From contig NZ_BMOQ01000008.1 in assembly GCF_014647155.1 (NCBI RefSeq), forward strand, positions 114,449 through 178,448: a DNA stretch of 64,000 bases. The letters are read 5' to 3'. The notes beneath the pieces are model-generated. The model did not search any database, had not been told where the DNA came from, and saw only the letters and a program-made list of their open reading frames with translations. The stretch's first letter is position 1; each line of letters opens with the position of its first letter. Both the position numbers and the translations under genes were made by a program. Source of the DNA: Halarchaeum nitratireducens. Its GTDB lineage: Archaea; Halobacteriota; Halobacteria; Halobacteriales; Halobacteriaceae. This document shows, piece after piece, positions 46,440 through 54,111 of the stretch.

Positions 46440-47043
46440 CAGTGCTCGCATCATCCGTTCGAGATGTCGGTGTGTCGAGTGTCCTGGTCCGAACTGGAGG
46501 ATGTCGTGACAACGGCGATACGACCATCGACGATCAGGCATGACCGGTTCAGGACGTTCACTCGGAACGACGGCGAGGCCTTGACGGCTACGTGCGGGGG
46601 GTTCAACACGCTGAAAGCCACGTCGGTGACCACCTGGATCGCGAAGACGTGATCAGTGAGTAGTGGGTTGGACGATGAGTCTCGTGGCGTTCACGACTCC
46701 AAGTGAAAGCACGCAATCACGAGCGCGCGACGCCATCAAACGTGAGAGGGATGGTTCGAGTGACGGCGTATCGGCTATTCTGGTTCGGCATGGTGGGCGT
46801 CGCGACGGCGGCGACACGAGTAGTGACGATCGGGCATGGGGCACTCTAGACGGTCACTTAGCGCGACGACAAGCCTGTTAGCGACGAGTACGTTCGCGGG
46901 GGGTTCGACCGCTGAAAGCCACGGTTGGGGACTTTCTCGACCGCGGCGTCTTCGTCAGTGAAGATGAGGCACCCACGTATCTCGAACGAGTCTTCCGCGA
47001 ATGGAGTAGCGACGCAGAGCTTGATGTCGTGCTCAACCAGTAG
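46440..47043 (+). pseudogene. Decayed gene remnants in a diverged tandem duplication
   Basis: Two diverged copies are visible, about 46440-46650 and 46740-46935. Both contain GACGATC-GGCATG and later GGGGGGTTC with CTGAAAGCCACG. The second copy continues in frame as LKATVGDFLDRGVFVSEDEA, then PTYLERVFREWSSDAELDVV and a stop at 47043, clearly old coding DNA. An in-frame TAG at 46879 and one-base differences break it. The original product is not recognised. The region lies between a dead recombinase and an ORB cluster. Confidence 0.5.
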
Positions 47044-47139
47044 GGAACCCCCCAGATTGCACGAGTTAACGGAATCCACAGCTGCTGTACGGCTTTTCGC
47101 CGTTCGAAATGGGAAATCCTGGGGGGAGTAGAATTCCCC

Positions 47140-47338
47140 CACCCCTCGTTTTGAGTGTCTAGTGTCATCCAAAGGAGGACCACAACGAACAGACACACCC
47201 CTCGTTTCGAGTGTCCTCTACTGGAATCGTGAGTGTCGTCGGTAGAGGAGAGAGCCACACCCTCCATTTCGAGTGTCCTCGAAGGGGGTCCTGCTCCCGT
47301 TCCTTCTCTTCGTTCGATTCGCACGAACACTCGAAACA
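47140..47338. repeat. First cluster of origin recognition box-like repeats
   Basis: Three direct 20-bp repeats, CACCCCTCGTTTTGAGTGTC (47140-47159), CACCCCTCGTTTCGAGTGTC (47196-47215) and CACCCTCCATTTCGAGTGTC (47258-47277), match the haloarchaeal ORB half ACACTCGAAACGAGGGGTG. An inverted, shorter copy ACACTCGAAAC lies at 47328-47338. Repeat spacing is 56 and 62 bp. The set looks like a replication origin or a remnant of one, with repeats of the CGAAAC type rather than the CTTGAC/CTGGAC type near the orc1 gene. No orc gene is adjacent. Confidence 0.7.
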
Positions 47339-47355
47339 ACCACTCTATCTCCTTC

Positions 47356-47395
47356 TAACCAACACTCTGGACAGAGATCCGGGAATGTTGGTTAA
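47356..47395. promoter_or_regulatory. TTAACCAACA dyad, copy 2
   Basis: TAACCAACA (47356-47364) pairs with TGTTGGTTA within 47386-47395 (21-nt spacer). The following mRNA leader TTTGTCG and GCCCC-AGA-GGGGC hairpin start at 47417, about 25 nt after GGTTAA. A 33-codon frame (47461-47561, MYPPRAHGVVLEALLGGVPL) follows and may be a remnant. Confidence 0.7.
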
Positions 47396-47416
47396 CAGAG
47401 GTGCCGCTATCAGTTG

Positions 47417-47436
47417 TTTGTCGGCCCCAGAGGGGC
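47417..47436 (+). promoter_or_regulatory. TTTGTCG hairpin leader
   Basis: TTTGTCG (47417-47423) is followed at once by a GCCCC-AGA-GGGGC stem-loop (47424-47436). It is one of about nine such leaders on the element. The gene behind it seems reduced to a 33-codon frame. Confidence 0.6.
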
Positions 47437-47557
47437 TCAACGGAGCGGCGCACTCCGCCATGTACCCACCACGTGCGCATGGGGTCGTACTCGAGGCGCT
47501 CCTAGGTGGCGTCCCGCTCTGCGGCGGCGTCACCACCGAGGCCGTCGTACGGGCGAG

Positions 47558-47743
47558 TTAGACGAACGCCTCCAACGTCGACACCGGCGAGTCCGCGGCC
47601 TTCAGGTACGCCGTGACGGCACGCTGAACGCGGCCGTTCGGGATATCCACCCTGGAAGGGCGCTCGTCGAAGACGACGTTGCAGTTCCGCACGAGCGAGG
47701 GGACGTGCGCGAACTGGTGGATCACGTGAATGAGAAAATCCAC
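47558..47743 (-). CDS. Small leftward open frame, possible gene fragment
   Basis: The 61-residue frame reads MDFLIHVIHQFAHVPSLVRN and ends AYLKAADSPVSTLEAFV. Its composition is more protein-like than the opposite frames here, but no family or start signal supports it, and it could be a fragment of a longer gene. It lies between two TTAACCAACA dyads; copy 3 (47777-47817) is 34 nt upstream of its start and, read on this strand, would point toward it. Confidence 0.35.
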   Translation of the reverse strand: MDFLIHVIHQFAHVPSLVRNCNVVFDERPSRVDIPNGRVQRAVTAYLKAADSPVSTLEAFV

Positions 47744-47776
47744 CGCAAAAACACTTGAAACGACCCCTCCCTGGCG

Positions 47777-47860
47777 TTAACCAACAGATCGGCGAAGGTC
47801 CCCGGTCTGTTGGTTAAACTACTGAGAACCAACAGCAGCAGTTTATCGTCCCCGGTGGGG
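47777..47860. promoter_or_regulatory. TTAACCAACA dyad copy 3 with TTTATCG hairpin leader, TFB promoter
   Basis: TTAACCAACA (47777-47786) and TGTTGGTTAA (47808-47817) have a 21-nt spacer. TTTATCG starts at 47842, about 28 nt after the GGTTAA centre, followed by CCCC-GGT-GGGG (47850-47860). A third partial half-site AACCAACA lies at 47827-47834. The TFB gene begins at 47909. This is the clearest case where the dyad covers a promoter and the leader starts the message. Confidence 0.7.
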
Positions 47861-47908
47861 TGAGGGGTCCAGTAGAACAGCGCGTTCAACGGACTCCTCG
47901 TGATCAGG

Positions 47909-48829
47909 ATGGCTTCGAGAGAGATCTACGCGAACGGGTTCGACGAGGACGTCCAGACTGACGACCAGACGAATGGCTGCCCGGAGTGCGGTGGGCGAGT
48001 CGAGACGAACACAGTAGAGACAGTCTGCGAGGAGTGCGGACTCGTCCTGGAAGAGCACGCAGTCGATCATAGCGGCGAGCCGGTGTACGACGACGAAGAC
48101 GAGCGAACGGGCGCCCCACTCACGGCGGCGCACCACGACCGTGGACTCTCGACGACGATCGGGTGGAAGCGCGACGCGAACGGGAATACGCTCTCGGCGA
48201 AGAAGCGCCGGCAGCTCGGCCGACTACGTCGCGAGCAAAAACGGGGTCGGTTCCGTTCCAAACAGGAGCGAAACCTGAGCCACGGTCTCGGGGAGGTGCA
48301 GCGGATCGGGAGCGTCCTCGACGTCGACAATACGCTTCGGGAGCAGGCGTGCCAGCTCTTCCGGAGCGCCCAGTCCGAGGACCTCCTCGTGGGGCGGTCG
48401 ATCGAGGCGATGGCCGCCGCGAGCGTCTACGCTGCCTGCCGGTGCAACGGCCGAACCCTTCCACTCGCGGACGTCGTGGAGGCCGCGCGCGTCGGCGAGA
48501 ATCGCGTGACCAACGCCTACGCGACGCTGAACGAGAACCTCGGCCTTCCGGCACAGCCGATGCAGCCCCACGCGTATCTCCCACGTCTCGCCTCCGACCT
48601 CGACGTTCCCCAGAGGGTCCAAAGACGAGCACGAGCGCTCACCGAACACGCCGAGGATGAGTGCATCCCACAGGGGGCGTCTCCGACAGGCTTCGCGGCG
48701 GCCTGCCTCTATCACGCGGCCCAAGAGGCCGAGTATCGGCTCACACAGACCGAAGTGGCAGACGTCGCAGGCGTCACCACGACCACGGTCCGAAATCATC
48801 GCGAGACGCTACTTGAGGAGCTCCCGTAA
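47909..48829 (+). CDS. tfb: Transcription initiation factor B (TFB)
   Basis: This 306-residue protein has an N-terminal zinc ribbon (NGCPECGGRVETNT then CEECGLVLEE), the B-reader region (GAPLTAAHHDRGLSTTIGWK) and two cyclin repeats (AMAAASVYAACRCNGRTLPL, and later FAAACLYHAAQEAEYRLTQT plus a helix-turn-helix near the end). Haloarchaea carry several TFBs that direct RNA polymerase to different promoters, and element-borne copies could favour element genes. ATG 47909 is chosen over GTG 47900. It is preceded by a TTAACCAACA dyad and a hairpin leader, so it is likely part of, or controls, the element regulon. Confidence 0.92.
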   Translation: MASREIYANGFDEDVQTDDQTNGCPECGGRVETNTVETVCEECGLVLEEHAVDHSGEPVYDDEDERTGAPLTAAHHDRGLSTTIGWKRDANGNTLSAKKRRQLGRLRREQKRGRFRSKQERNLSHGLGEVQRIGSVLDVDNTLREQACQLFRSAQSEDLLVGRSIEAMAAASVYAACRCNGRTLPLADVVEAARVGENRVTNAYATLNENLGLPAQPMQPHAYLPRLASDLDVPQRVQRRARALTEHAEDECIPQGASPTGFAAACLYHAAQEAEYRLTQTEVADVAGVTTTTVRNHRETLLEELP

Positions 48830-48888
48830 TCCGAGCGGAAGCGGGTCGGCAGTTCGAGAGGACGCCGCGGGAGTGAAGTAGCCAGGGC

Positions 48889-48903
48889 GTCAACGTTGTT
48901 GAC
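48889..48903. promoter_or_regulatory. GTCAAC-GTT-GTTGAC palindrome at a TA operon start
   Basis: A perfect 6-bp dyad (48889-48894 and 48898-48903) lies 4 nt before ATG 48908 of the RHH antitoxin. The position suggests an autoregulatory operator. Confidence 0.5.
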
Positions 48904-48907
48904 AGGG

Positions 48908-49138
48908 ATGTCGCATCAGATCCGGCTTGACGACGACGTCTACGAACGCGTTCGGGCAGCGAAGCAGGAGGACGAGACGTTTAGTGATGCGGTCGAACGG
49001 CTCATCGGTGGTCGGTCGCTGAGCGAACTCGCGGACGTCTTCGACGACGAGCAAACCCAGGAGATGCGCGATGCGATCGAGGCGGCCGACGAGCGTGATC
49101 ACGACGAAGCCCGTCGGGTCGCGGAGCGGTTCGAGTGA
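48908..49138 (+). CDS. vapB: VapB-like antitoxin
   Basis: This 76-residue protein has the VapB start MSHQIRLDDDVYERVRAAKQ (strand then helix) and EDETFSDAVERLIGGRSL, followed by an acidic helical tail that would bind the toxin. It matches the DUF217-type archaeal VapB antitoxins. ATG 48908 follows the palindrome directly. The end overlaps the PIN gene (GTGATC) by 4 nt. Confidence 0.85.
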   Translation: MSHQIRLDDDVYERVRAAKQEDETFSDAVERLIGGRSLSELADVFDDEQTQEMRDAIEAADERDHDEARRVAERFE

Positions 49139-49542
49139 TCGTCGATACCAGCTACGTTCTCGATATCATCGACGAGAACGAGGCGGCACTCGCCAAAGAG
49201 CGTGAGCTCGAAGCGGCGAACATTCCGCTCGTCATCCCAGCAATGACGATCCTGGAGCTTTACATCGGCGTCGGGAAAGTCGCAAATACAGCCGAAGAAC
49301 GCCAGCAGGTCGAAAGTATCCTCGAATCGTATCCCCAAGTGGCGATGACACCGAGTATCTCGCGACGCGCCGGTCGGATTCTCGGCGAAGCGCTCGCCGC
49401 TTCCGAGCCTGGCGAGGGCCCCGGCATCGGAAAGGGAGACGCCGCGATCGCCGCCACAGCCATCGAGCGCGACGAACCCGTTCTCGCCGGTGATAGCCAC
49501 TTCGGAGCCATCGACGGAGTGGCCCTCGAAACGTACCGCTGA
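49135..49542 (+). CDS. vapC: VapC PIN-domain toxin
   Basis: This 135-residue protein starts GTG as MIVDTSYVLDIIDE (first Asp). ILELYIGVG gives the conserved Glu; GIGKGDAAIAATAIERDEPV and LAGDSHFGAID complete the acidic active site. Length matches VapC ribonucleases. It is translationally coupled to VapB upstream. The next gene lies 300 nt on. Confidence 0.87.
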   Translation: MIVDTSYVLDIIDENEAALAKERELEAANIPLVIPAMTILELYIGVGKVANTAEERQQVESILESYPQVAMTPSISRRAGRILGEALAASEPGEGPGIGKGDAAIAATAIERDEPVLAGDSHFGAIDGVALETYR

Positions 49543-49848
49543 GACGCCCGACGCAGATTCATCTTGGAAGACGAGAGAATACGGAACGTGACGCGAAACC
49601 CGGACCGTCGTCGCGACGACGAAGCGTTGCAGCCCCGAGGCGAAGCGACCCAAGAGCCGGACCACGTCCTCGAGCAAGATGACGAGCTATGCGATCAGTT
49701 AGGAGCGATTGAGTATCCCGAGACGGCAGGCGAATCGACGGCGTACTCTAGCGACGGCTCCATCCCCACAGCGCGAGAAAGGTGTCGGTCGTCTCGGCGC
49801 GAACGTGGCGGGATACGCGATGTGAATCGAGACGCCGGCGAGTCAGAG

Positions 49849-50442
49849 ATGGATCTCCTCCATCTCGTCTTCGCAGTCGTCGCGGCGCGCACCAACATCG
49901 CCGCACTCGCGAAAGGGAGCGCTGCGCATTCGTTCCTCGTGAAGAAGGGCGACACCGCGGTCCACGAGTGCGAACTCGTCGCGGAGAGTGATGGCTCGCC
50001 GTCGCGAACCCTCACCAACGACTGGGGCAACCTTCCCGACGTCGCCCACGTCGAGAGCGACGCCGGCCAGCGGCTCCTGCAGCAGGCGTGTGACCGGACG
50101 CGATGGCGGGATAACGAAGACTCGACGGAACACGCGACGTACCTCTACGACGATGCCGGGCACGCGATCGACTCACGGCAGCGACTCGCCGTAGTCCATG
50201 CGCAGGCCGAGGACGCGCTCTGGCTCGTCCCCGCACTCGCACTCCAACAGCGTCCCGACGAGCAGGGGCAGCCGTCGTCCGCGACGCCCACACACAAGCC
50301 ACTCCACTGTCGCCACTGCGAACGTGAAACCCCCCATCGCTTCCGCGGCGCCGAGACCAGTCCAGACGAGCAGTGGGCGGGACAGCCGATCTGGGAATGC
50401 CGGATCTGCGAAACACCACGCCACGGCCCAAGCTCACCATAG
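49849..50442 (+). CDS. Unknown protein with C-terminal zinc ribbon
   Basis: From ATG 49849 this is 197 residues, starting MDLLHLVFAVVAARTNIAAL. The frame is open 285 nt further upstream (TTG or GTG starts), but that part is Arg/Ser-rich and less protein-like. The C-terminus has CRHCERETPHRFRGAETSP and WECRICETPRHGP, two Cys pairs of a zinc ribbon. The segment YLYDDAGHAIDSRQRLAVVH resembles VVLYDEHGQGVRDRDRLKRI in the broken 51299 gene, so the two may be related. Function is unknown. Confidence 0.55.
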   Translation: MDLLHLVFAVVAARTNIAALAKGSAAHSFLVKKGDTAVHECELVAESDGSPSRTLTNDWGNLPDVAHVESDAGQRLLQQACDRTRWRDNEDSTEHATYLYDDAGHAIDSRQRLAVVHAQAEDALWLVPALALQQRPDEQGQPSSATPTHKPLHCRHCERETPHRFRGAETSPDEQWAGQPIWECRICETPRHGPSSP

Positions 50443-50567
50443 TGAGGTGTGAGCACTAAGCGACCGATCCGCCTAGACGAGTAACGCGAATAGATTCTCG
50501 TGACGAGGTCGATGTTTCTCGCTCGCACAAGCACTTTTGTCCCATCCAACAAGAATGTCTGACACCG

Positions 50568-50810
50568 ATGTTCGACATAGAGGGGCTCACCTTCGAGGAG
50601 GACAAACGACAAGACTTGACCGAGGGCCGGCGTCGAAACTTCAAGCAAGGATGGACTCGTGCCGTGCAGGGACACGAGTACGAGGGGGTTCTCGAGGAGT
50701 TGACGTGGAATAATCTTGGCTGGCGGCTCGGACGCTTGTTCGAGCCGACACCAGACGACCTTCGCGAGGAAATTCTAGACTGGTGTGCTGATCAGCGGAA
50801 CGCAGACTAA
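50568..50810 (+). CDS. Small conserved-looking protein
   Basis: This 80-residue protein reads MFDIEGLTFEEDKRQDLTEG, then RRRNFKQGWTRAVQGHEYEG and ends with RLFEPTPDDLREEILDWCAD. The hydrophobic and charged pattern, with W-N-N-L-G-W-R-L-G, looks like a folded helical protein. A TTTTGTCCC TATA-like run lies about 30 nt upstream. No function is recognised. Confidence 0.6.
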   Translation: MFDIEGLTFEEDKRQDLTEGRRRNFKQGWTRAVQGHEYEGVLEELTWNNLGWRLGRLFEPTPDDLREEILDWCADQRNAD

Positions 50811-50918
50811 ACCGTGAAATGTCGCCCTCCGTCTGGAGGACCGGTCGCCGATGGGAGTCGCTCGCAGAACGGACAGAAATACTGACGGGTGTTCTATCGA
50901 TCACATCCATCGGTAGAT

Positions 50919-51124
50919 ATGCTCGAATCGTCGATGCATCTCGCGTTCGTTCCGGTGGCGCTCGTCCTCATTGTCGCTCCGGGACCGGGCTCTATCTACG
51001 TGCTCACGCAGAGCATCATGAGCGGCCCCTCGCCGGACTCGGGGCTGGGCTCGGCGTCGCGAGCGGCAGCGTCCTTCTCGGGTTCGGCGCGAAACTCGCT
51101 CTGGAGAAGCGCCCCACAGTCTGA
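50919..51124 (+). pseudogene. LysE/RhtB-family exporter, internally deleted and frameshifted
   Basis: The start MLESSMHLAFVPVALVLIVA then PGPGSIYVLTQSIMSG is the N-terminal helix of LysE-type amino-acid exporters. After about residue 36 a second frame supplies GLGAGLGVASGSVLLGFGAK and ends LALEKRPTV, which joins the second helix to the very C-terminus of the family. About two thirds (more than 100 residues) is missing, so the gene is dead. Confidence 0.75.
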
Positions 51125-51298
51125 ACTCAGAGTCCGGTCGTACTGATTCTTGCCTAGTCCCGGATCGAGGGGCACACCACATGTCGAGTGTAAAGCTGCG
51201 TGTTTCGGCCGGGAACGGCCGATATCGTGTATCCCGCGTCGCGTGTTTATTGCGCGAAGAGCGGTGGCGCGCGCCGGAGTGGCGTGCGTTGGACACAG

Positions 51299-51789
51299 AT
51301 GCACATGCTCATCTACGCACTTGTGGAGGCATCGACGCGCGACGAAGCACTTGCAGCAGGCAAATCTGCGTTCGACCGACTGGTCGGCGTCGCCCCAGAC
51401 GCCAACGCCGTCTTCGACTACTACGTAACGTTCGACGAGGCGGACGTCACTGGGGCGGGCCAAGCACGGTGGGGTGAGCGGCCGGCCGCGGCGCCGGTCG
51501 AGTCTGACCCGGCGAAGACCTCCTCGAGGCTGGCCGGGAGGCGACCATCGAGGCGTTCGAACAGAACCTCACGGCTGTTCGCGAGGGCTTGGACGAGCTC
51601 GACGACGAGGCGATTATGCGTGACGAGGACCTCGTCCGGCATGCCTGCCACAATCTTGGCGCCTATCGCGGGCCGTCAGTCGTCCTCTACGACGAACACG
51701 GACAGGGGGTTCGGGACCGAGACCGCCTTAAGCGGATTCTCGACGGCGCCGAGTCGTGTTGGATCGTCCCCGCCGACGTCCACTACTAA
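51299..51789 (+). pseudogene. Frameshifted gene of unknown function
   Basis: One frame reads MHMLIYALVEASTRDEALAA and on to VESDPA. The next frame continues EDLLEAGREATIEAFEQNLT, then LDDEAIMRDEDLVRHACHNL and ends GAESCWIVPADVHY. The switch is a single-base shift near 51508-51512 (CGGCGAAGACC). Without it the product would be about 163 residues. Either a real inactivating mutation or a sequence error could explain it; programmed frameshifting has no visible slippery site. Its C-terminal half resembles part of the 49849 protein. Confidence 0.65.
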
Positions 51790-51791
51790 CG

Positions 51792-51971
51792 ATGGCGAGC
51801 CACACGACTCGCCGACGGCCGCCGTGGCAGAAGCCAATCCCGAAAACCGCCTTCGGCTACTGTACGAGCTGTCAGACAGTGCCGGCGGACCCGGTCCACG
51901 CCGCACGTGGCGACCAGCGGTGTGCCGACTGCTACTTCGAGGACGAACTCGCGAGGACGAGCGACGTGTAG
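51792..51971 (+). CDS. Small zinc-finger protein
   Basis: This 59-residue protein has a basic N-terminus (MASHTTRRRPPWQKPIPKTA) and a single four-cysteine zinc site, CTSC and CADC, 20 residues apart, ending FEDELARTSDV. Very short zinc proteins of this kind are abundant in haloarchaea and often act in nucleic-acid binding. It lies 2 nt after the broken 51299 gene, in the same operon. Confidence 0.65.
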   Translation: MASHTTRRRPPWQKPIPKTAFGYCTSCQTVPADPVHAARGDQRCADCYFEDELARTSDV

Positions 51972-52055
51972 ACACCCCGTGTGCAAAGTGTAAATATCTA
52001 CTTGCAACCGTTTCAGACCCTCAGAGGCAGTATTAGGGATTCGGACGATGGCGTG

Positions 52056-52097
52056 TTAACCAACAATTGGCAGTGAAGTCGGGACGGTGTTGGTTAA
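52056..52097. promoter_or_regulatory. TTAACCAACA dyad, copy 4
   Basis: TTAACCAACA (52056-52065) and TGTTGGTTAA (52088-52097) are perfect complements with a 22-nt spacer. The GGTTAA centre (about 52094) lies about 31 nt before the TTTGTCG leader at 52125 of the DUF6166-like gene. Confidence 0.75.
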
Positions 52098-52124
52098 ACT
52101 GGGCGGGCCGCAATCGCCGTCGTG

Positions 52125-52145
52125 TTTGTCGACCCCGAGAGGGGT
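52125..52145 (+). promoter_or_regulatory. TTTGTCG hairpin leader of the DUF6166-like gene
   Basis: TTTGTCG (52125-52131) is followed by ACCCC-GAGA-GGGGT (52132-52145). The start codon is at 52181, 35 nt on. An out-of-frame ATG (52159) lies between. Confidence 0.65.
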
Positions 52146-52180
52146 GCGGGAGTGCCCATGTGGTGCTCTCGAACTAGACG

Positions 52181-52495
52181 ATGAGTGGAACCTTCGACGA
52201 TCACGCGACGGCACAGACCACACACCACCAAAGCGAGATTCACTATGTCGGTTCCCGGAAGCAGGGAGAGACGATCGTGACGACCCATCCCGGTGGGGAG
52301 CGCCTCACGCCGGAGCGCAGTCTCCAGATCGCCCGCCATAGTCCGAGCGGGTTCGCCGTCGGCTATCGCGGCAGCGGCCCGGCACAGCTCGCACTCGCCG
52401 TCCTCCTCGATTACACGGACAACGCCGCGCTCGCCCGTGAGCACTATCAGCGTATTCGAGGTGGAGCCTCCGGCCTCAAGGAGCGAACGGAGTGA
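52181..52495 (+). pseudogene. DUF6166-like gene, 5' part, split by a TnpB element
   Basis: The product reads SEIHYVGSRKQGETIVTTHP and then SGFAVGYRGSGPAQLALAVL plus LDYTDNAALAREHYQR, the DUF6166 pattern. From about 52453 the frame enters transposon sequence (IRGGASGLKERTE). The lost 3' end, FKDEVVSHLEYGADGTWTIT with stop at 54090-54092, lies beyond the transposon, so the parent was about 125-130 residues. It is preceded by a dyad and a leader hairpin. Confidence 0.78.
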
Positions 52496-52596
52496 GCGAG
52501 TAGGCCGGAGAGGAAACCGACATGGTATGACGTAACCGGCATACTCCGACCGGCCAACTCCCGAACGTATACGTACCGTTGGAACCTCTCTGAAGT

Positions 52597-53898
52597 ATGG
52601 ACGTGCGTCGAACCGCCGTCGTAAAACTCAACCTTTCCGACGAGCAACGCGACGCACTCCACCGGACCGCCGAGCAATACCTGTACTGCGCGAACCGAAC
52701 CGCCGACTACTGTTGGTCCGACACCGCCTACACCGGGTGTAAGACCAACAAACGGGAGGTCCGGGATGCGCTCTACTCCGAACTCCGAGAGGAGACGGAC
52801 TTACAGACACAACTCGTCCAAGCCGCGATACGTCGCGCCGTCGAAGCCGTCAAAAGCGTTGTCGAACGGTGGAAAAAGGGACAGCGCGTTTCTTGCCCCA
52901 CGTTCTCCGCCGAGACGATGGACTACGACACGCGGAGCGCGACCTTCTACCGCAACAAGGCGTCGCTGGCAACTGTTGAGGGGCGGGTCGAACCCTCGTT
53001 CGTTCTCCCGGCAGACGGCCCGACGCCCTACGACCAGTACGTTCTCTCGGAGGACTACGAGTTCCGCGAGAGTACGCTTCGGTACGACGCGGCGACCGAC
53101 AAGTTCTACCTTAACATCTCGACGCGGCGGATTGACGGCGTTGACGAGACGTGTGTCTCGTCCGCACACCAGAACGCGAAGCGTTCTGGGGACGACGACG
53201 AGGTTCCGGCAGATACCGGGCACCCTGACCAAACGGTCCTCGGTATCGACCTCGGCGTCAACAGCCTCGCCGTCTCCTCGACCGGCACGTTCTGGCAGGG
53301 AGACGACTACGACCACTGGTGCCGCGAATTTGAGAAGCGACGTGGAGAACTGCAACAGCGCGGCACCCAAGCCGCGCACAACGCCCTGCTTCGCCTCGGG
53401 AAGCGCGAAGACGCATGGCGCAAACAGTACATCCACACGGTCGCCAACGAGCTCGTTACGGAAGCCCTCACTCACGACTGCGACGTTATCGTGTTCGAGG
53501 ACTTGACCGACATTCGAGATCGACTTCCGCACGCGACGTGGCACCACGTCTGGGCGTTCCGACGCCTGTTCGAGTACGTCGAGTACAAGGCCCCCGAACG
53601 GGGTGTCTCTGTGGAGCAAGTTGAGCCGAACCACACGTCCCAACGCTGTTCACGAACGGACTGTGGATTCACGCACGAGGACAACCGCCACGGCGAACAC
53701 TTCTGTTGCCAGAAGTGCGGGTACGAGGTGAACGCGGACTACAACGGCGCGAAGAATATCGGGCTACGGTACGCTCGGAAGCGGACGCACAGACTCCGTT
53801 CCTCGCCCACGTCGGGGAGCGGAGACGCACCAGTAGACGTGCGTGTGAATGGTGGGACGTTGAACGGCGAGAGTCACCGGCAGATTGCCGGGGACTGA
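52597..53898 (+). CDS. tnpB: TnpB RNA-guided endonuclease (IS1341 type)
   Basis: This 433-residue protein has an N-terminal RNA-binding region (VVKLNLSDEQRDALHRTAEQ). The RuvC motifs are TVLGIDLGVNSLAVSS near 214-228 (Asp), CDVIVFEDLTDIRDR near 299 (Glu) and CGYEVNADYNGAKNIGLRYA near 375-394 (Asp). The four-Cys zinc finger is CSRTDCGF then CCQKCG. All three acidic catalytic residues are present. TnpB uses a reRNA (omega RNA) from the element's right end, likely overlapping the 3' end of this gene to about 53970, to cut DNA and keep the element in place. It starts 87 nt after the left-end hairpin. Confidence 0.92.
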   Translation: MDVRRTAVVKLNLSDEQRDALHRTAEQYLYCANRTADYCWSDTAYTGCKTNKREVRDALYSELREETDLQTQLVQAAIRRAVEAVKSVVERWKKGQRVSCPTFSAETMDYDTRSATFYRNKASLATVEGRVEPSFVLPADGPTPYDQYVLSEDYEFRESTLRYDAATDKFYLNISTRRIDGVDETCVSSAHQNAKRSGDDDEVPADTGHPDQTVLGIDLGVNSLAVSSTGTFWQGDDYDHWCREFEKRRGELQQRGTQAAHNALLRLGKREDAWRKQYIHTVANELVTEALTHDCDVIVFEDLTDIRDRLPHATWHHVWAFRRLFEYVEYKAPERGVSVEQVEPNHTSQRCSRTDCGFTHEDNRHGEHFCCQKCGYEVNADYNGAKNIGLRYARKRTHRLRSSPTSGSGDAPVDVRVNGGTLNGESHRQIAGD

Positions 53899-53982
53899 TT
53901 GCCGGGAGTCCACATCAAAGCCCCACCCTCAAGGACCGAGGCGCGTCTGCGCCGAGGGAGTAGGGTGGGGTAGTTTACACGT
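53880..53982 (+). ncRNA. Putative omega RNA (reRNA) 3' part and right end
   Basis: In IS605-group elements the guide RNA covers the 3' end of tnpB and the right end, with guide bases copied from the flank after the end. Here the strong hairpin 53921-53970 would form its scaffold. The guide would start near 53981-53983 and read into GTTCAAAGACGAGGTC. The 5' end of the RNA cannot be set from sequence. Confidence 0.5.
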
Positions 53983-54092
53983 TCAAAGACGAGGTCGTCA
54001 GCCACCTCGAGTACGGCGCCGATGGCACCTGGACGATCACCGACGCCGATATCGAACAAATCCTCCCCAAGGATATCGCACCCACTCCCTAA
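53982..54092 (+). pseudogene. 3' remnant of the split DUF6166-like gene
   Basis: The frame reads FKDEVVSHLEYGADGTWTIT, then DADIEQILPKDIAPTP and TAA at 54090. It joins in sense and frame with the 52181 part. It has no start of its own. Confidence 0.7.
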
Positions 54093-54111
54093 CGCACTTC
54101 TCTCACCACCA

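Larger units (their letters stand above)
52453..53982 (+). mobile_element. IS1341-type element carrying only tnpB, inserted in the DUF6166-like gene
   Basis: The boundaries are inferred from the interrupted gene: HYQR ends near 52452 and FKDEVV resumes near 53982. A left-end imperfect hairpin CTCCGGCCT (52468-52476) / AGGCCGGAG (52502-52510) and a right-end hairpin CCCCACCCT (53921-53929) / AGGGTGGGG (53962-53970) with an inner GGCGC-GTCT-GCGCC match the subterminal palindromes of IS200/IS605 elements. No tnpA transposase is present, so movement needs one in trans. No target duplication is expected for this family. Exact ends could differ by several bases. Confidence 0.72.

Noticed and set aside
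47140..47277. Spaced repeats considered as a CRISPR array
   Set aside because: Only three units with unequal spacing (56 and 62 bp), and the unit matches a haloarchaeal origin box, not a CRISPR repeat; no cas genes are present.
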